A stretch of DNA of 64,000 nt from Inia geoffrensis. Its lineage: Eukaryota; Chordata; Mammalia; Artiodactyla; Iniidae. The stretch's first letter is position 1; every line of letters begins with the position of its first letter. The DNA is taken from contig JAZAQT010000229.1 of the NCBI GenBank assembly GCA_036417435.1, forward strand, positions 186,001-250,000. Direction: 5' to 3'. The position numbers and the translations under genes are program-made. Under the pieces are notes generated by a model. The model was not told the origin of the DNA. It searched no databases and worked only from the letters and a program-made list of their open reading frames with translations. Shown piece after piece: positions 10,409 through 24,290 of this stretch.

Positions 10409-12143
10409 AATACCGGGAATGTAACACGGCTACGTGTGAAATGCATTACAAAACACGACAGAGTCTCACATTTACAAAAGAAACTTATGCTTGCTTAAGG
10501 GGAAAGGAGAGTGGGGAGGCTGCATAAAACCAGAGGTTCACATTAGGACAGATACCATTCCATAAGCCAAATATATATTAGACAAGACCTACTCCTTGCT
10601 CAACCAAATGGACTCAACACCCAGTATTCAAAACCTTGGAATATGCCTGACTATGAAGAAAATTAAAACCCATACATTTATAGGTCTCCATAAGAAAATC
10701 ATTTGTGTACAGCACCATACACACAGCAGTGTCAATAAGCTAAATCCCCTTATAAAAATAAATTTGAAAAACAAAACACAAGGACTGTGAAATAGAGAGA
10801 AATTCTTAAATAAGTCCTTCAGGGCTTGTGAGGAATCTTGGATTTACCACCTCTACATCCACAGCTGGGGGAGAGATAAGGCTGGACACTTGGGGCTGAT
10901 AGTATTGGTGAGGGAATGCAGACCCTTTGAGGTAATGGTGCATGGTTCCCATTCCACGGGTCCCAAATCTCCACGTTTAAGGGATTTATCCTTCAGCTAA
11001 AATATGCATGGAAAACCCAGAATACGGTCCACGAAGTGATCAGGCATAATTTCTAAAACTCATCGCCATTTTCGCCCCCTGATACTCGAGTTCGCCGTTC
11101 CAGATGTGATATTAACATTCTCCCCACTTGGAGAGTCAGTGCCTTTGACCTCTTGTTTGGCACAGTTTGCAATTTCTGTGGAAGATCAACAGGAATAAGG
11201 AGAACCAATGAGCGGCTAACTCGATGTGTTTGGACGGGCACATTGAACTCTGATTTCCCTACAGGAAGAAGAATTCACCAAAGGCTCAGCGGGCCATGCC
11301 GGAACGAGATTAGGGCCTGAAGCAATTCTTCGGGTTTGCGGTCAGCTCACAAGAAAGCGAGTTGAGAAAAGGAGATCTTTGGCACTGTAACTCACAATCC
11401 TGCAGAGTTCCAAATGGCCCCTATCATCCAAAAATTTATTGAAGGAAGGCTGTGAAGAGGACTTGAACGCGACGCAGAATTGCAGAAAACAGATATCAGG
11501 GGGTAGATAAGAATTGCTCTGAAAGCGTAGGAAAAGAGGCAGCAGTTCGACAGTGATGCACTTGGCCAAAAAGGGCGTATGCGTTTTTTCCTGAATATAT
11601 TCAGGAAAAAACGCATACGCCCTTTTTGGTCAACCAAGCAAGCCTGCAATGGAAATCCGCACTACAAGGAAGTCTCACTTCCCACCGATGCAAAGGGCCG
11701 TCCGAAAAAAGTGTAAAATCCAGAGAGGCAGGACAGGCCGTGGAGAACCGGCAGCCTTGTTATGCTGATGGGCGGGATGTAAATTGCCAACAGCCACTCT
11801 GGAGAAGTGGATGGTGTTTCCTGGAACAAAGAAAAAACCAAGCTAGAGAGCCTAGGGCACTTCCACTTATGGTGCTATAGATTCGGAAAATTTAAATGAA
11901 AAAGACACAGCCACACCAAAGTTTGGGGCTGCTCTGTGTACGGGATCCTTGACTATGGTACAACTTTAATAGCCCAGAAAGAGAAAAATGGATATAGAAG
12001 ATGTGGTACATCCCTACAATGGAATATCACTCAACAATGAAATCCATGGCAACAGACCAGTAGCAGCATAATGACAGGATTTAGTTATGGTGATTCTAAG
12101 TGAAATAAGTCACACAGAAAAAGAAACATCATAAGATATCACT
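10409..12143. repeat. Satellite monomer 7 (1,735 bp)
   Basis: Q-type head. One A is missing near the start (GTAACACGG at 10421) and one G is gained after the palindrome (CAAGGAAG), so the length balances. GATCAACAGG, CAACAGACC and TTATGGTGAT link it to monomers 10 and 12. Confidence 0.97.
11562..11633. repeat. Palindrome, monomer 7
   Basis: One mismatch: C to T at 11630 in the outer right arm (GGTCAA). Confidence 0.96.
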
Positions 12144-13878
12144 AATACCGGGAATGTAAACACGGCTACGTGTGAACTGCATTACAAAACACAACAGAGT
12201 CTCACATTTACAAAAGAAACTTATGCTTGCTTAAGGGGAAAGGAGAGTGGGGAGGCTGCATAAAACCAGAGGTTCATATTAGGACAGATACCATTCCATA
12301 AGCCAAATATATATTAGACAAGACCTACTCCTTGCTCAACGAAATGGACTCAACACCCCGTATTCAAAACCTAGGAATATGCCTGACTATGAAGAAAATT
12401 AAAACCCATACATTTATAGGTCTCCATAAGAAAATCATTTGTGTACAGCACCATACACACAGCAGTGTCAATAAGCTAAATCCCCTTATAAAAATAAATT
12501 TGAAAAACAAAACACAAGGACTGTGAAATAGAGAGAAATTCTTAAATAAGTCCTTCAGGGCTTGTGAGGAATCTTGGATTTACCACCTCTACATCCACAG
12601 CTGGGGGAGAGATAAGGCTGGACACTTGGGGCTGATACTATTGGTGAGGGAATGCAGACCCTTTGAGGTAATGGTGCATGGTTCCCATTCCACGGGTCCC
12701 AAATCTCCACGTTTAAGGGATTTATCCTTCAGCTAAAATATGCATGGAAAACCCAGAATATGGTCCACGAAGTGATCAGGCATAATTTCTAAAACTCATC
12801 GCCATTTTCGCCCCCTGATACTCGAGTTTGCCGTTCCAGATGCGATATTAACACTCTCCCCACTTGGAGAGTCAGTGCCTTTGACCTCTTGTTTGGCACA
12901 GTTTGCAATTTCTGTGGAAGATGAAAAGGAATAAGGAGAACCAATGAGCGGCTAACTCGATGTGTTTGGACGGGCACATTGAACTCTGATTTCCCTACAG
13001 GAAGAAGAATTCACCAAAGGCTCAGCGGGCCATGCCGGAACGAGAATAGGGCCTGAAGCAATTCTTCGGGTTTGCGGTCAGCTCACAAGAAAGCGAGTTG
13101 AGAAAAGGAGATCTTTGGCACTGTAACTCACAATCCTGCAGAGTTCCAAATGACCCCTATCATCCAAAAATTTATTGAAGGAAGGCTGTGAAGAGGACTT
13201 GAAGGCGACGCAGAATTGCAGAAAACAGATATCAGGGGGTAGATAAGAATTGCTCTGAAAGCGTAGGAAAAGAGGCAGCAGTTCGACAGTGATGCACTTG
13301 GCCAAAAAGGGCGTATGCGTTTTTTCCTGAATATATTCAGGAAAAAACGCATACGCCCTTTTTGGCCAACCAAGCAAGCCTGCAATGGAAATCCGCACTA
13401 GAAGAAGTCTCACTTCCCACCGATCCAAAGGGCCGTCCGAAAAAAGTGTAAAATCCAGAGAGGCAGGACAGGCCATGGAGAACCAGCAGCCTTGTTATGC
13501 TGTTGGGCGGGATGTAAATTGCCAACAGCCACTCTGGAGAAGTGGATGGTGTTTCCTGGAACAAAGAAAAAACCAAGTTAGAGAGCCTAGGGCACTTCCA
13601 CTTATGGTGCTATAGATTCGGAAAATTTAAATGAAAAAGACACAGCCACACCAAAGTTTGGGGCTGCTCTGTGTACGGGATCCTTGACTATGGTACAACT
13701 TTAATAGCCCAGAAAGAGAAAAATGGATATAGAAGTTGTGGTACATCCCTACAATGGAATATCACTCAACAATGAAATCCATGGCAACACACCAGTAGCA
13801 GCATAATGACAGGATTTAGTTATGATGATTCTAAGTAAAATAAGTCACACAGAAAAAGAAACATCATAAGATATCACT
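12144..13878. repeat. Satellite monomer 8 (1,735 bp)
   Basis: E-type head with GAGTTTGCCG, AACACTCTCC and GATGAAAAGG. These three markers are shared with monomers 11 and 13. It carries private changes such as TGTTGGGCGG near 13501. Confidence 0.97.
13298..13369. repeat. Palindrome, monomer 8
   Basis: All 36 pairs intact. Confidence 0.97.
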
Positions 13879-15614
13879 AATACCGGGAATGTAAACACGG
13901 CTACGTGTGAAATGCATTACAAAACACGACAGAGTCTCACATTTACAAAAGAAACTTATGCTTGCTTAAGGGGAAAGGAGAGTGGGGAGGCTGCATAAAA
14001 CCAGAGGTTCACATTAGGACAGATACCATTCCATAAGCCAAATATATATTAGACAAGACCTACTCCTTGCTCAACCAAATGGACTCAACACCCAGTATTC
14101 AAAACCTTGGAATATGCCTGACTATGAAGAAAATTAAAACCCATACATTTATAGGTCTCCATAAGAAAATCATTTGTGTACAGCACCATACACACAGCAG
14201 TGTCAATAAGCTAAATCCCCTTATAAAAATAAATTTGAAAAACAAAACACAAGGAGTGTGAAATAGAGAGAAATTCTTAAATAAGTCCTTCAGGGCTTGT
14301 GAGGAATCTTGGATTTACCACCTCTACATCCACAGCTGGGGGAGAGATAAGGCTGGACACTTGGGGCTGATAGTATTGGTGAGGGAATGCAGACCCTTTG
14401 AGGTAATGGTGCATGCTTCCCATTCCACGGGTCCCAAATCTCCACGTTTAAGGGATTTATCCTTCAGCTAAAATATGCATGGAAAACCCAGAATACGGTC
14501 CACGAAGTGATCAGGCATAATTTCTAAAACTCATCGCCATTTTCGCCCCCTGATACTCGAGTTCGCCGTTCCAGATGCGATATTAACATTCTCCCCACTT
14601 GGAGAGTCAGTGCCTTTGACCTCTTGTTTGGCACAGTTTGCAATTTCTGTGGAAGATGAACAGGAATAAGGAGAACCAATGAGCGGCTAACTCGATGTGT
14701 TTGGACGGGCACATTGAACACTGATTTCCCTACAGGAAGAAGAATTCACCAAAGGCTCAGCGGGCCATGCCGGAACGAGATTAGGGCCTGAAGCAATTCT
14801 TCGGGTTTGCGGTCAGCTCACAAGAAAGCGAGTTGAGAAAAGGAGATCTTTGGCACTGAAACTCACAATCCTGCAGAGTTCCAAATGACCCCTATCATCC
14901 AAAAATTTATTGAAGGAAGGCTGTGAAGAGGGCTTGAACACGACGCAGAATTGCAGAAAACAGATATCAGGGGGTAGATAAGAATTGCTCTGAAAGCGTA
15001 GGAAAAGAGGCAGCAGTTCGACAGTGATGCACTTGGCCAAAAAGGGCGTATGCGTTTTTTCCTGAATATATTCAGGAAAAAACGCATACGCCCTTTTTGG
15101 CCAACCAAGCAAGCCTGCAATGGAAATCCGCACTACAAGGAAGTCTCACTTCCCACCGATCCAAAGGGCCGTCCGAAAAAAGTGTAAAATCCAGAGAGGC
15201 AGGACAGGCCTTGGAGAACCGGCAGCCTTGTTATGCTGATGGGCGGGATGTAAATTGCCAACAGCCACTCTGGAGAAGTGGATGGTGTTTCCTGGAACAA
15301 AGAAAAAACCAAGCTAGAGAGCCTAGGGCACTTCCACTTATGGTGCTATAGATTCGGAAAATTTAAATGAAAAAGACACAGCCACACCAAAGTTTGGGGG
15401 TGCTCTGTGTACGGGATCCTTGACTATGGTACAACTTTAATAGCCCAGAAAGAGAAAAATGGATATAGAAGTTGTGGTACATCCCTACAATGGAATATCA
15501 CTCAACAATGAAATCCATGGCAACACACCAGTAGCAGCATAATGACAGGATTTAGTTATGATGATTCTAAGTGAAATAAGTCACACAGAAAAAGAAACAT
15601 CATAAGATATCACT
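13879..15614. repeat. Satellite monomer 9 (1,736 bp)
   Basis: Q-type head that interrupts the dimer series of monomers 7-13. It has GAACACTG (near 14716), otherwise seen in monomers 17, 18, 22, 23, 25 and 26, plus GAAACTC and the extra G after the palindrome. Confidence 0.97.
15033..15104. repeat. Palindrome, monomer 9
   Basis: All 36 pairs intact. Confidence 0.97.
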
Positions 15615-17349
15615 AATACCGGGAATGTAAACACGGCTACGTGTGAACTGCATTACAAAACACAACAGAGTCTCACATTTACAAAAGAAACTTATGCTTG
15701 CTTAAGGGGAAAGGAGAGTGGGGAGGCTGCATAAAACCAGAGGTTCACATTAGGACAGATACCATTCCATAAGCCAAATATATATTAGACAAGACCTACT
15801 CCTTGCTCAACCAAATGGACTCAACACCCAGTATTGAAAACCTTGGAATATGCCTGACTATGAAGAAAATTAAAACCCATACATTTATAGGTCTCCATAA
15901 GAAAATCATTTGTGTACAGCACCATACACACAGCAGTGTCAATAAGCTAAATCCCCTTATAAAAATAAATTTGAAAAACAAAACACAAGGACTGTGAAAT
16001 AGAGAGAAATTCTTAAAAAAGTCCTTCAGGGCTTGTGAGGAATCTTGGATTTACCACCTCTACATCCACAGCTGGGGGAGAGATAAGGCTGGACACTTGG
16101 GGCTGATAGTATTGGTGAGGGAATGCAGACCCTTTGAGGTAATGGTGCATGGTTCCCATTCCACGGGTCCCAAATCTCCACGTTTAAGGGATTTATCCTT
16201 CAGCTAAAATATGCATGGAAAACCCAGAATACGGTCCACGATGTGATCAGGCATAATTTCTAAAACTCATCGCCATTTTCGCCCCCTGATACTCGAGTTC
16301 GCCGTTCCAGATGCGATATTAACATTCTCCCCACTTGGAGAGTCAGTGCCTTTGACCTCTTGTTTGGCACAGTTTGCAATTTCTGTGGAAGATCAACAGG
16401 AATAAGGAGAACCAATGAGCGGCTAACTCGATGTGTTTGGACGGGCACATTGAACTCTGATTTCCCTACAGGAAGAAGAATTCACCAAAGGCTCAGCGGG
16501 CCATGCCGGAACGAGATTAGGGCCTGAAGCAATTCTTCGGGTTTGCGGTCAGCTCACAAGAAAGCGAGTTGAGAAAAGGAGATCTTTGGCACTGTAACTC
16601 ACAATCCTGCAGAGTTCCAAATGACCCCTATCATCCAAAAATTTATTGAAGGAAGGCTGTGAAGAGGACTTGAACGCGACGCAGAATTGCAGAAAACAGA
16701 TATCAGGGGGTAGATAAGAATTGCTCTGAAAGCGAAGGAAAAGAGGCAGCAGTTCGACAGTGATGCACTTGGCCAAAAAGGGCGTATGCGTTTTTTCCTG
16801 AATATATTCAAGAAAAAACGCATACGCCCTTTTTGGCCAACCAAGCAAGCCTGCAATGGAAATCCGCACTACAAGAAGTCTCACTTCCCACTCATCCAAA
16901 GGGCGGTCCGAAAAAAGTGTAAAATCCAGAGAGGCAGGACAGGCCATGGAGAACCGGCAGCCTTGTTATGCTGATGGGCGGGATGTAAATTGCCAACAGC
17001 CACTCTGGAGAAGTGGATGGTGTTTCCTGGAACAAAGAAAAAACCAAGCTAGAGAGCCTAGGGCACTTCCACTTATGGTGCTATAGATTCGGAAAATTTA
17101 AATGAAAAAGACACAGCCACACCAAAGTTTGGGGCTGTTCTGTGTACGGGATCCTTGACTATGGTACAACTTTAATAGCCCAGAAAGAGAAAAATGGATA
17201 TAGAAGTTGTGGTACATCCCTACAATGGAATATCACTCAACAATGAAATCCATGGCAACAGACCAGTAGCAGCATAATGACAGGATTTAGTTATGGTGAT
17301 TCTAAGTGAAATAAGTCACACAGAAAAAGAAACATCATAAGATATCACT
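15615..17349. repeat. Satellite monomer 10 (1,735 bp)
   Basis: Q-type head. ACTCATCC with GGGCGGTCC after the palindrome, GATCAACAGG and TTATGGTGAT are shared with monomer 12. Private changes include CTTAAAAAAG near 16012 and AGCGAAGG near 16731. Confidence 0.97.
16769..16840. repeat. Palindrome, monomer 10
   Basis: One mismatch: G to A at 16811 in the inner right arm. Confidence 0.96.
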
Positions 17350-19084
17350 AATACCGGGAATGTAAACACGGCTACGTGTGAACTGCATTACAAAACACAA
17401 CAGAGTCTCACATTTACAAAAGAAACTTATGCTTGCTTAAGGGGAAAGGAGAGTGGGGAGGCTGCATAAAACCAGAGGTTCATATTAGGACAGATACCAT
17501 TCCATAAGCCAAATATATATTAGACAAGACCTACTCCTTGCTCAACGAAATGGACTCAACACCCCGTATTCAAAACCTAGGAATATGCCTGACTATGAAG
17601 AAAATTAAAACCCATACATTTATAGGTCTCCATAAGAAAATCATTTGTGTACAGCACCATACACACAGCAGTGTCAATAAGCTAAATCCCCTTATAAAAA
17701 TAAATTTGAAAAACAAAACACAAGGACTGTGAAATAGAGAGAAATTCTTAAATAAGTCCTTCAGGGCTTGTGAGGAATCTTGGATTTACCACCTCTACAT
17801 CCACAGCTGGGGGAGAGATAAGGCTGGACACTTGGGGCTGATACTATTGGTGAGGGAATGCAGACCCTTTGAGGTAATGGTGCATGGTTCCCATTCCACG
17901 GGTCCCAAATCTCCACGTTTAAGGGATTTATCCTTCAGCTAAAATATGCATGGAAAACCCAGAATATGGTCCACGAAGTGATCAGGCATAATTTCTAAAA
18001 CTCATCGCCATTTTCGCCCCCTGATACTCGAGTTTGCCGTTCCAGATGCGATATTAACACTCTCCCCACTTGGAGAGTCAGTGCCTTTGACCTCTTGTTT
18101 GGCACAGTTTGCAATTTCTGTGGAAGATGAAAAGGAATAAGGAGAACCAATGAGCGGCTAACTCGATGTGTTTGGACGGGCACATTGAACTCTGATTTCC
18201 CTACAGGAAGAAGAATTCACCAAAGGCTCAGCGGGCCATGCCGGAACGAGAATAGGGCCTGAAGCAATTCTTCGGGTTTGCGGTCAGCTCACAAGAAAGC
18301 GAGTTGAGAAAAGGAGATCTTTGGCACTGTAACTCACAATCCTGCAGAGTTCCAAATGACCCCTATCATCCAAAAATTTATTGAAGGAAGGCTGTGAAGA
18401 GGACTTGAACGCGACGCAGAATTGCAGAAAACAGATATCAGGGGGTAGATAAGAATTGCTCTGAAAGCGTAGGAAAAGAGGCAGCAGTTCGACAGTGATG
18501 CACTTGGCCAAAAAGGGCGTATGCGTTTTTTCCTGAATATATTCAGGAAAAAACGCATACGCCCTTTTTGGCCAACCAAGCAAGCCTGCAATGGAAATCC
18601 GCACTACAAGAAGTCTCACTTCCCACCGATCCAAAGGGCCGTCCGAAAAAAGTGTAAAATCCAGAGAGGCAGGACAGGCCATGGAGAACCAGCAGCCTTG
18701 TTATGCTGATGGGCGGGATGTAAATTGCCAACAGCCACTCTGGAGAAGTGGATGGTGTTTCCTGGAACAAAGAAAAAACCAAGCTAGAGAGCCTAGGGCA
18801 CTTCCACTTATGGTGCTATAGATTCGGAAAATTTAAATGAAAAAGACACAGCCACACCAAAGTTTGGGGCTGCTCTGTGTACGGGATCCTTGACTATGGT
18901 ACAACTTTAATAGCCCAGAAAGAGAAAAATGGATATAGAAGTTGTGGTACATCCCTACAATGGAATATCATTCAACAATGAAATCCATGGCAACACACCA
19001 GTAGCAGCATAATGACAGGATTTAGTTATGATGATTCTAAGTGAAATAAGTCACACAGAAAAAGAAACATCATAAGATATCACT
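17350..19084. repeat. Satellite monomer 11 (1,735 bp)
   Basis: E-type head with GAGTTTGCCG, AACACTCTCC, GATGAAAAGG and GAACCAGCAG. It is the second half of the dimer with monomer 10. ATATCATTCAAC near 18965 is private. Confidence 0.97.
18504..18575. repeat. Palindrome, monomer 11
   Basis: All 36 pairs intact. Confidence 0.97.
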
Positions 19085-20819
19085 AATACCGGGAATGTAA
19101 ACACGGCTACGTGTGAACTGCATTACAAAACACAACAGAGTCTCACATTTACAAAAGAAACTTATGCTTGTTTAAGGGGAAAGGAGAGTGGGGAGGCTGC
19201 ATAAAACCAGAGGTTCACATTAGGACAGATACCATTCCATAAGCCAAATATATATTAGACAAGACCTACTCCTTGCTCAACCAAATGGACTCAACACCCA
19301 GTATTCAAAACCTTGGAATATGCCTGACTATGAAGAAAATTAAAACCCATACATTTATAGGTCTCCATAAGAAAATCATTTGTGTACAGCACCATACACA
19401 CAGCAGTGTCAATAAGCTAAATCCCCTTATAAAAATAAATTTGAAAAACAAAACACAAGGACTGTGAAATAGAGAGAAATTCTTAAATAAGTCCTTCAGG
19501 GCTTGTGAGGAATCTTGGATTTACCACCTCTACATCCACAGCTGGGGGAGAGATAAGGCTGGACACTTGGGGCTGATAGTATTGGTGAGGGAATGCAGAC
19601 CCTTTGAGGTAATGGTGCATGGTTCCCATTCCACGGGTCCCAAATCTCCACGTTTAAGGGATTTATCCTTCAGCTAAAATATGCATGGAAAACCCAGAAT
19701 ACGGTCCACGAAGTGATCAGGCATAATTTCTAAAACTCATCGCCATTTTCGCCCCCTGATACTCGAGTTCGCCGTTCCAGATGCGATATTAACATTCTCC
19801 CCACTTGGAGAGTCAGTGCCTTTGACCTCTTGTTTGGCACAGTTTGCAATTTCTGTGGAAGATCAACAGGAATAAGGAGAACCAATGAGCGGCTAACTCG
19901 ATGTGTTTGGACGGGCACATTGAACTCTGATTTCCCTACAGGAAGAAGAATTCACCAAAGGCTCAGCGGGCCATGCCGGAACGAGATTAGGGCCTGAAGC
20001 AATTCTTCGGGTTTGCGGTCAGCTCACAAGAAAGCGAGTTGAGAAAAGGAGATCTTTGGCACTGTAACTCACAATCCTGCAGAGTTCCAAATGACCCCTA
20101 TCATCCAAAAATTTATTGAAGGAAGGCTGTGAAGAGGACTTGAACGCGACGCAGAATTGCAGAAAACAGATATCAGGGGGTAGATAAGAATTGCTCTGAA
20201 AGCGTAGGAAAAGAGGCAGCAGTTCGACAGTGATGCACTTGGCCAAAAAGGGCGTATGCGTTTTTTCCTGAATATTTTCAGGAAAAAACGCATACGCCCT
20301 TTTTGGCCAACCAAGCAAGCCTGCAATGGAAATCCGCACTACAAGAAGTCTCACTTCCCACTCATCCAAAGGGCGGTCCGAAAAAAGTGTAAAATCCAGA
20401 GAGGCAGGACAGGCCATGGAGAACCGGCAGCCTTGTTATGCTGATGGGCGGGATGTAAATTGCCAACAGCCACTCTGGAGAAGTGGATGGTGTTTCCTGG
20501 AACAAAGAAAAAACCAAGCTAGAGAGCCTAGGGCACTTCCACTTATGGTGCTATAGATTCGGAAAATTTAAATGAAAAAGACACAGCCACACCAAAGTTT
20601 GGGGCTGCTCTGTGTACGGGATCCTTGACTATGGTACAACTTTAATAGCCCAGAAAGAGAAAAATGGATATAGAAGTTGTGGTACATCCCTACAATGGAA
20701 TATCACTCAACAATGAAATCCATGGCAATAGACCAGTAGCAGCATAATGACAGGATTTAGTTATGGTGATTCTAAGTGAAATAAGTCACACAGAAAAAGA
20801 AACATCATAAGATATCACT
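19085..20819. repeat. Satellite monomer 12 (1,735 bp)
   Basis: Q-type head carrying the monomer 10 markers. It differs by CTTGTTTAAGG near 19167, a changed palindrome centre and GGCAATAGACC near 20725. Confidence 0.97.
20239..20310. repeat. Palindrome, monomer 12
   Basis: One mismatch beside the centre: A to T at 20276, which would fall in or next to a hairpin loop. Confidence 0.96.
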
Positions 20820-22554
20820 AATACCGGGAATGTAAACACGGCTACGTGTGAACTGCATTACAAAACACAACAGAGTCTCACATTTACAAAAGAAACTTAT
20901 GCTTGCTTAAGGGGAAAGGAGAGTGGGGAGGCTGCATAAAACCAGAGGTTCATATTAGGACAGATACCATTCCATAAGCCAAATATATATTAGACAAGAC
21001 CTACTCCTTGCTCAACGAAATGGACTCAACACCCCGTATTCAAAACCTAGGAATATGCCTGACTATGAAGAAAATTAAAACCCATACATTTATAGGTCTC
21101 CATAAGAAAATCATTTGTGTACAGCACCATACACACAGCAGTGTCAATAAGCTAAATCCCCTTATAAAAATAAATTTGAAAAACAAAACACAAGGACTGT
21201 GAAATAGAGAGAAATTCTTAAATAAGTCCTTCAGGGCTTGTGAGGAATCTTGGATTTACCACCTCTACATCCACAGCTGGGGGAGAGATAAGGCTGGACA
21301 CTTGGGGCTGATACTATTGGTGAGGGAATGCAGACCCTTTGAGGTAATGGTGCATGGTTCCCATTCCACGGGTCCCAAATCTCCACGTTTAAGGGATTTA
21401 TCCTTCAGCTAAAATATGCATGGAAAACCCAGAATATGGTCCACGAAGTGATCAGGCATAATTTCTAAAACTCATCGCCATTTTCGCCTCCTGATACTCG
21501 AGTTTGCCGTTCCAGATGCGATATTAACACTCTCCCCACTTGGAGAGTCAGTGCCTTTGACCTCTTGTTTGGCACAGTTTGCAATTTCTGTGGAAGATGA
21601 AAAGGAATAAGGAGAACCAATGAGCGGCTAACTCGATGTGTTTGGACGGGCACATTGAACTCTGATTTCCCTACAGGAAGAAGAATTCACCAAAGGCTCA
21701 GCGGGCCATGCCGGAACGAGAATAGGGCCTGAAGCAATTCTTCGGGTTTGCGGTCAGCTCACAAGAAAGCGAGTTGAGAAAAGGAGATCTTTGGCACTGT
21801 AACTCACAATCCTGCAGAGTTCCAAATGACCCCTATCATCCAAAAATTTATTGAAGGAAGGCTGTGAAGAGGACTTGAACGCGACGCAGAATTGCAGAAA
21901 ACAGATATCAGGGGGTAGATAAGAATTGCTCTGAAAGCGTAGGAAAAGAGGCAGCAGTTCGACAGTGATGCACTTGGCCAAAAAGGGCGTATGCGTTTTT
22001 TCCTGAATATATTCAGGAAAAAACGCATACGCCCTTTTTGGCCAACCAAGCAAGCCTGCAATGGAAATCCGCACTACAAGAAGTCTCACTTCCCACCGAT
22101 CCAAAGGGCCGTCCGAAAAAAGTGTAAAATCCAGAGAGGCAGGACAGGCCATGGAGAACCAGCAGCCTTGTTATGCTGATGGGCGGGATGTAAATTGCCA
22201 ACAGCCACTATGGAGAAGTGGATGGTGTTTCCTGGAACAAAGAAAAAACCAAGCTAGAGAGCCTAGGGCACTTCCACTTATGGTGCTATAGATTCGGAAA
22301 ATTTAAATGAAAAAGACACAGCCACACCAAAGTTTGGGGCTGCTCTGTGTACGGGATCCTTGACTATGGTACAACTTTAATAGCCCAGAAAGAGAAAAAT
22401 GGATATAGAAGTTGTGGTACATCCCTACAATGGAATATCACTCAACAATGAAATCCATGGCAACACACCAGTAGCAGCATAATGACAGGATTTAGTTATG
22501 ATGATTCTAAGTGAAATAAGTCACACAGAAAAAGAAACATCATAAGATATCACT
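20820..22554. repeat. Satellite monomer 13 (1,735 bp)
   Basis: E-type head carrying the monomer 11 markers. Private changes are TTCGCCTCCTG near 21483 and CCACTATGG near 22205, which truncates a shadow frame seen in its siblings. Confidence 0.97.
21974..22045. repeat. Palindrome, monomer 13
   Basis: All 36 pairs intact. Confidence 0.97.
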
Positions 22555-24290
22555 AATACCGGGAATGTAAACACGGCTACGTGTGAACTGCATTACAAAA
22601 CACAACAGAGTCTCACATTTACAAAAGAAACTTATGCTTGCTTAAGGGGAAAGGAGAGTGGGGAGGCTGCATAAAACCAGAGGTTCATATTAGGACAGAT
22701 ACCATTCCATAAGCCAAATATATATTAGGCAAGACCTACTCCTTGCTCAACGAAATGGACTCAACACCCCGTATTCAAAACCTAGGAATATGCCTGACTA
22801 TGAAGAAAATTAAAACCCATACATTTATAGGTCTCCATAAGAAAATCATTTGTGTACAGCACCATACACACAGCAGTGTCAATAAGCTAAATCCCCTTAT
22901 AAAAATAAATTTGAAAAACAAAACACAAGAACTGTGAAATAGAGAGAAATTCTTAAATAAGTCCTTCAGGGCTTGTGAGGAATCTTGGATTTACCACCTC
23001 TACATCCACAGCTGGGGGAGAGATAAGGCTGGACACTTGGGGCTGATACTATTGGTGAGGGAATGCAGACCCTTTGAGGTAATGGTGCATGGTTCCCATT
23101 CCACGGGTCCCAAATCTCCACGTTTAAGGGATTTATCCTTCAGCTAAAATATGCATGGAAAACCCAGAATATGGTCCACGAAGTGATCAGGCATAATTTC
23201 TAAAACTCATCGCCATTTTCGCCCCCTGGTACTCGAGTTCGCCGTTCCAGATGCGATATTAACATTCTCCCCACTTGGAGAGTCAGTGCCTTTGACCTCT
23301 TGTTTGGCACAGTTTGCAATTTCTGTGGAAGATGAACAGGAATAAGGAGAACCAATGAGCGGCAAACTCGATGTGTTTGGACGGGCACATTGAACTCTGA
23401 TTTCCCTACAGGAAGAAGAATTCACCAAAGGCTCAGCGGGCCATGCCGGAACGAGATTAGGGCCTGAAGCAATTCTTCGGGTTTGCGGTCAGCTCACAAG
23501 AAAGCGAGTTGAGAAAAGGAGATCTTTGGCACTGTAACTCACAATACTGCAGAGTTCCAAATGACCCCTATCATCCAAAAATTTATTGAAGGAAGGCGGT
23601 GAAGAGGACTTGAACGCGACGCAGAATTGCAGAAAACAGATATCAGGGGGTAGATAAGAATTGCTCTGAAAGCGTAGGAAAAGAGGCAGCAGTTCGACAG
23701 TGATGCACTTGGCCAAAAAGGGCGTATGCGTTTTTTCCTGAATATATTCAGGAAAAAACGCATACGCCCTTTTTGGCCAACCAAGCAAGCCTGCAATGGA
23801 AATCCGCACTACAAGGAAGTCTCACTTCCCACCGATCCAAAGGGCCGTCCGAAAAAAGTGTAAAATCCAGAGAGGCAGGACAGGTCATGGAGAACCGGCA
23901 GCCTTGTTATGCTGATGGGCGGGATGTAAATTGCCAACAGCCACTCTGGAGAAGTGTGTGGTGTTTCCTGGAACAAAGAGAAAACCAAGCTAGAGAGCCT
24001 AGGGCACTTCCACTTATGGTGCTATAGATTCGGAAAATTTAAATGAAAAAGACACAGCCACACCAAAGTTTGGGGCTGCTCTGTGTACGGGATCCTTGAC
24101 TATGGTACAACTTTAATAGCCCAGAAAGAGAAAAATGGATATAGAAGTTGTGGTACATCCCTACAATGGAATATCACTCAACAATGAAATCAATGTCAAC
24201 ACACCAGTAGCAGCATAATGACAGGATTTAGTTATGATGATTCTAAGTGAAATAAGTCACACAGAAAAAGAAACATCATAAGATATCACT
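22555..24290. repeat. Satellite monomer 14 (1,736 bp)
   Basis: E-type head followed by another E-type, which ends the alternating dimer series. It has CCTGGTACTCG near 23226 (shared with monomers 16, 19, 21 and 24), GGCAAACTCG near 23361 and the extra G after the palindrome. Confidence 0.97.
23709..23780. repeat. Palindrome, monomer 14
   Basis: All 36 pairs intact. Confidence 0.97.

Larger units (their letters stand above)
10409..22554. repeat. 3,470-bp dimeric higher-order repeat, three copies with one interruption
   Basis: Monomer pairs 7-8, 10-11 and 12-13 share linked markers. The first member has GATCAACAGG and TTATGGTGAT. The second has GAGTTTGCCG, AACACTCTCC and GATGAAAAGG. Monomer 9 (13879-15614) lacks both sets and splits the series. 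Pairs 10-11 (15615-19084) and 12-13 (19085-22554) are the closest. Confidence 0.85.
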
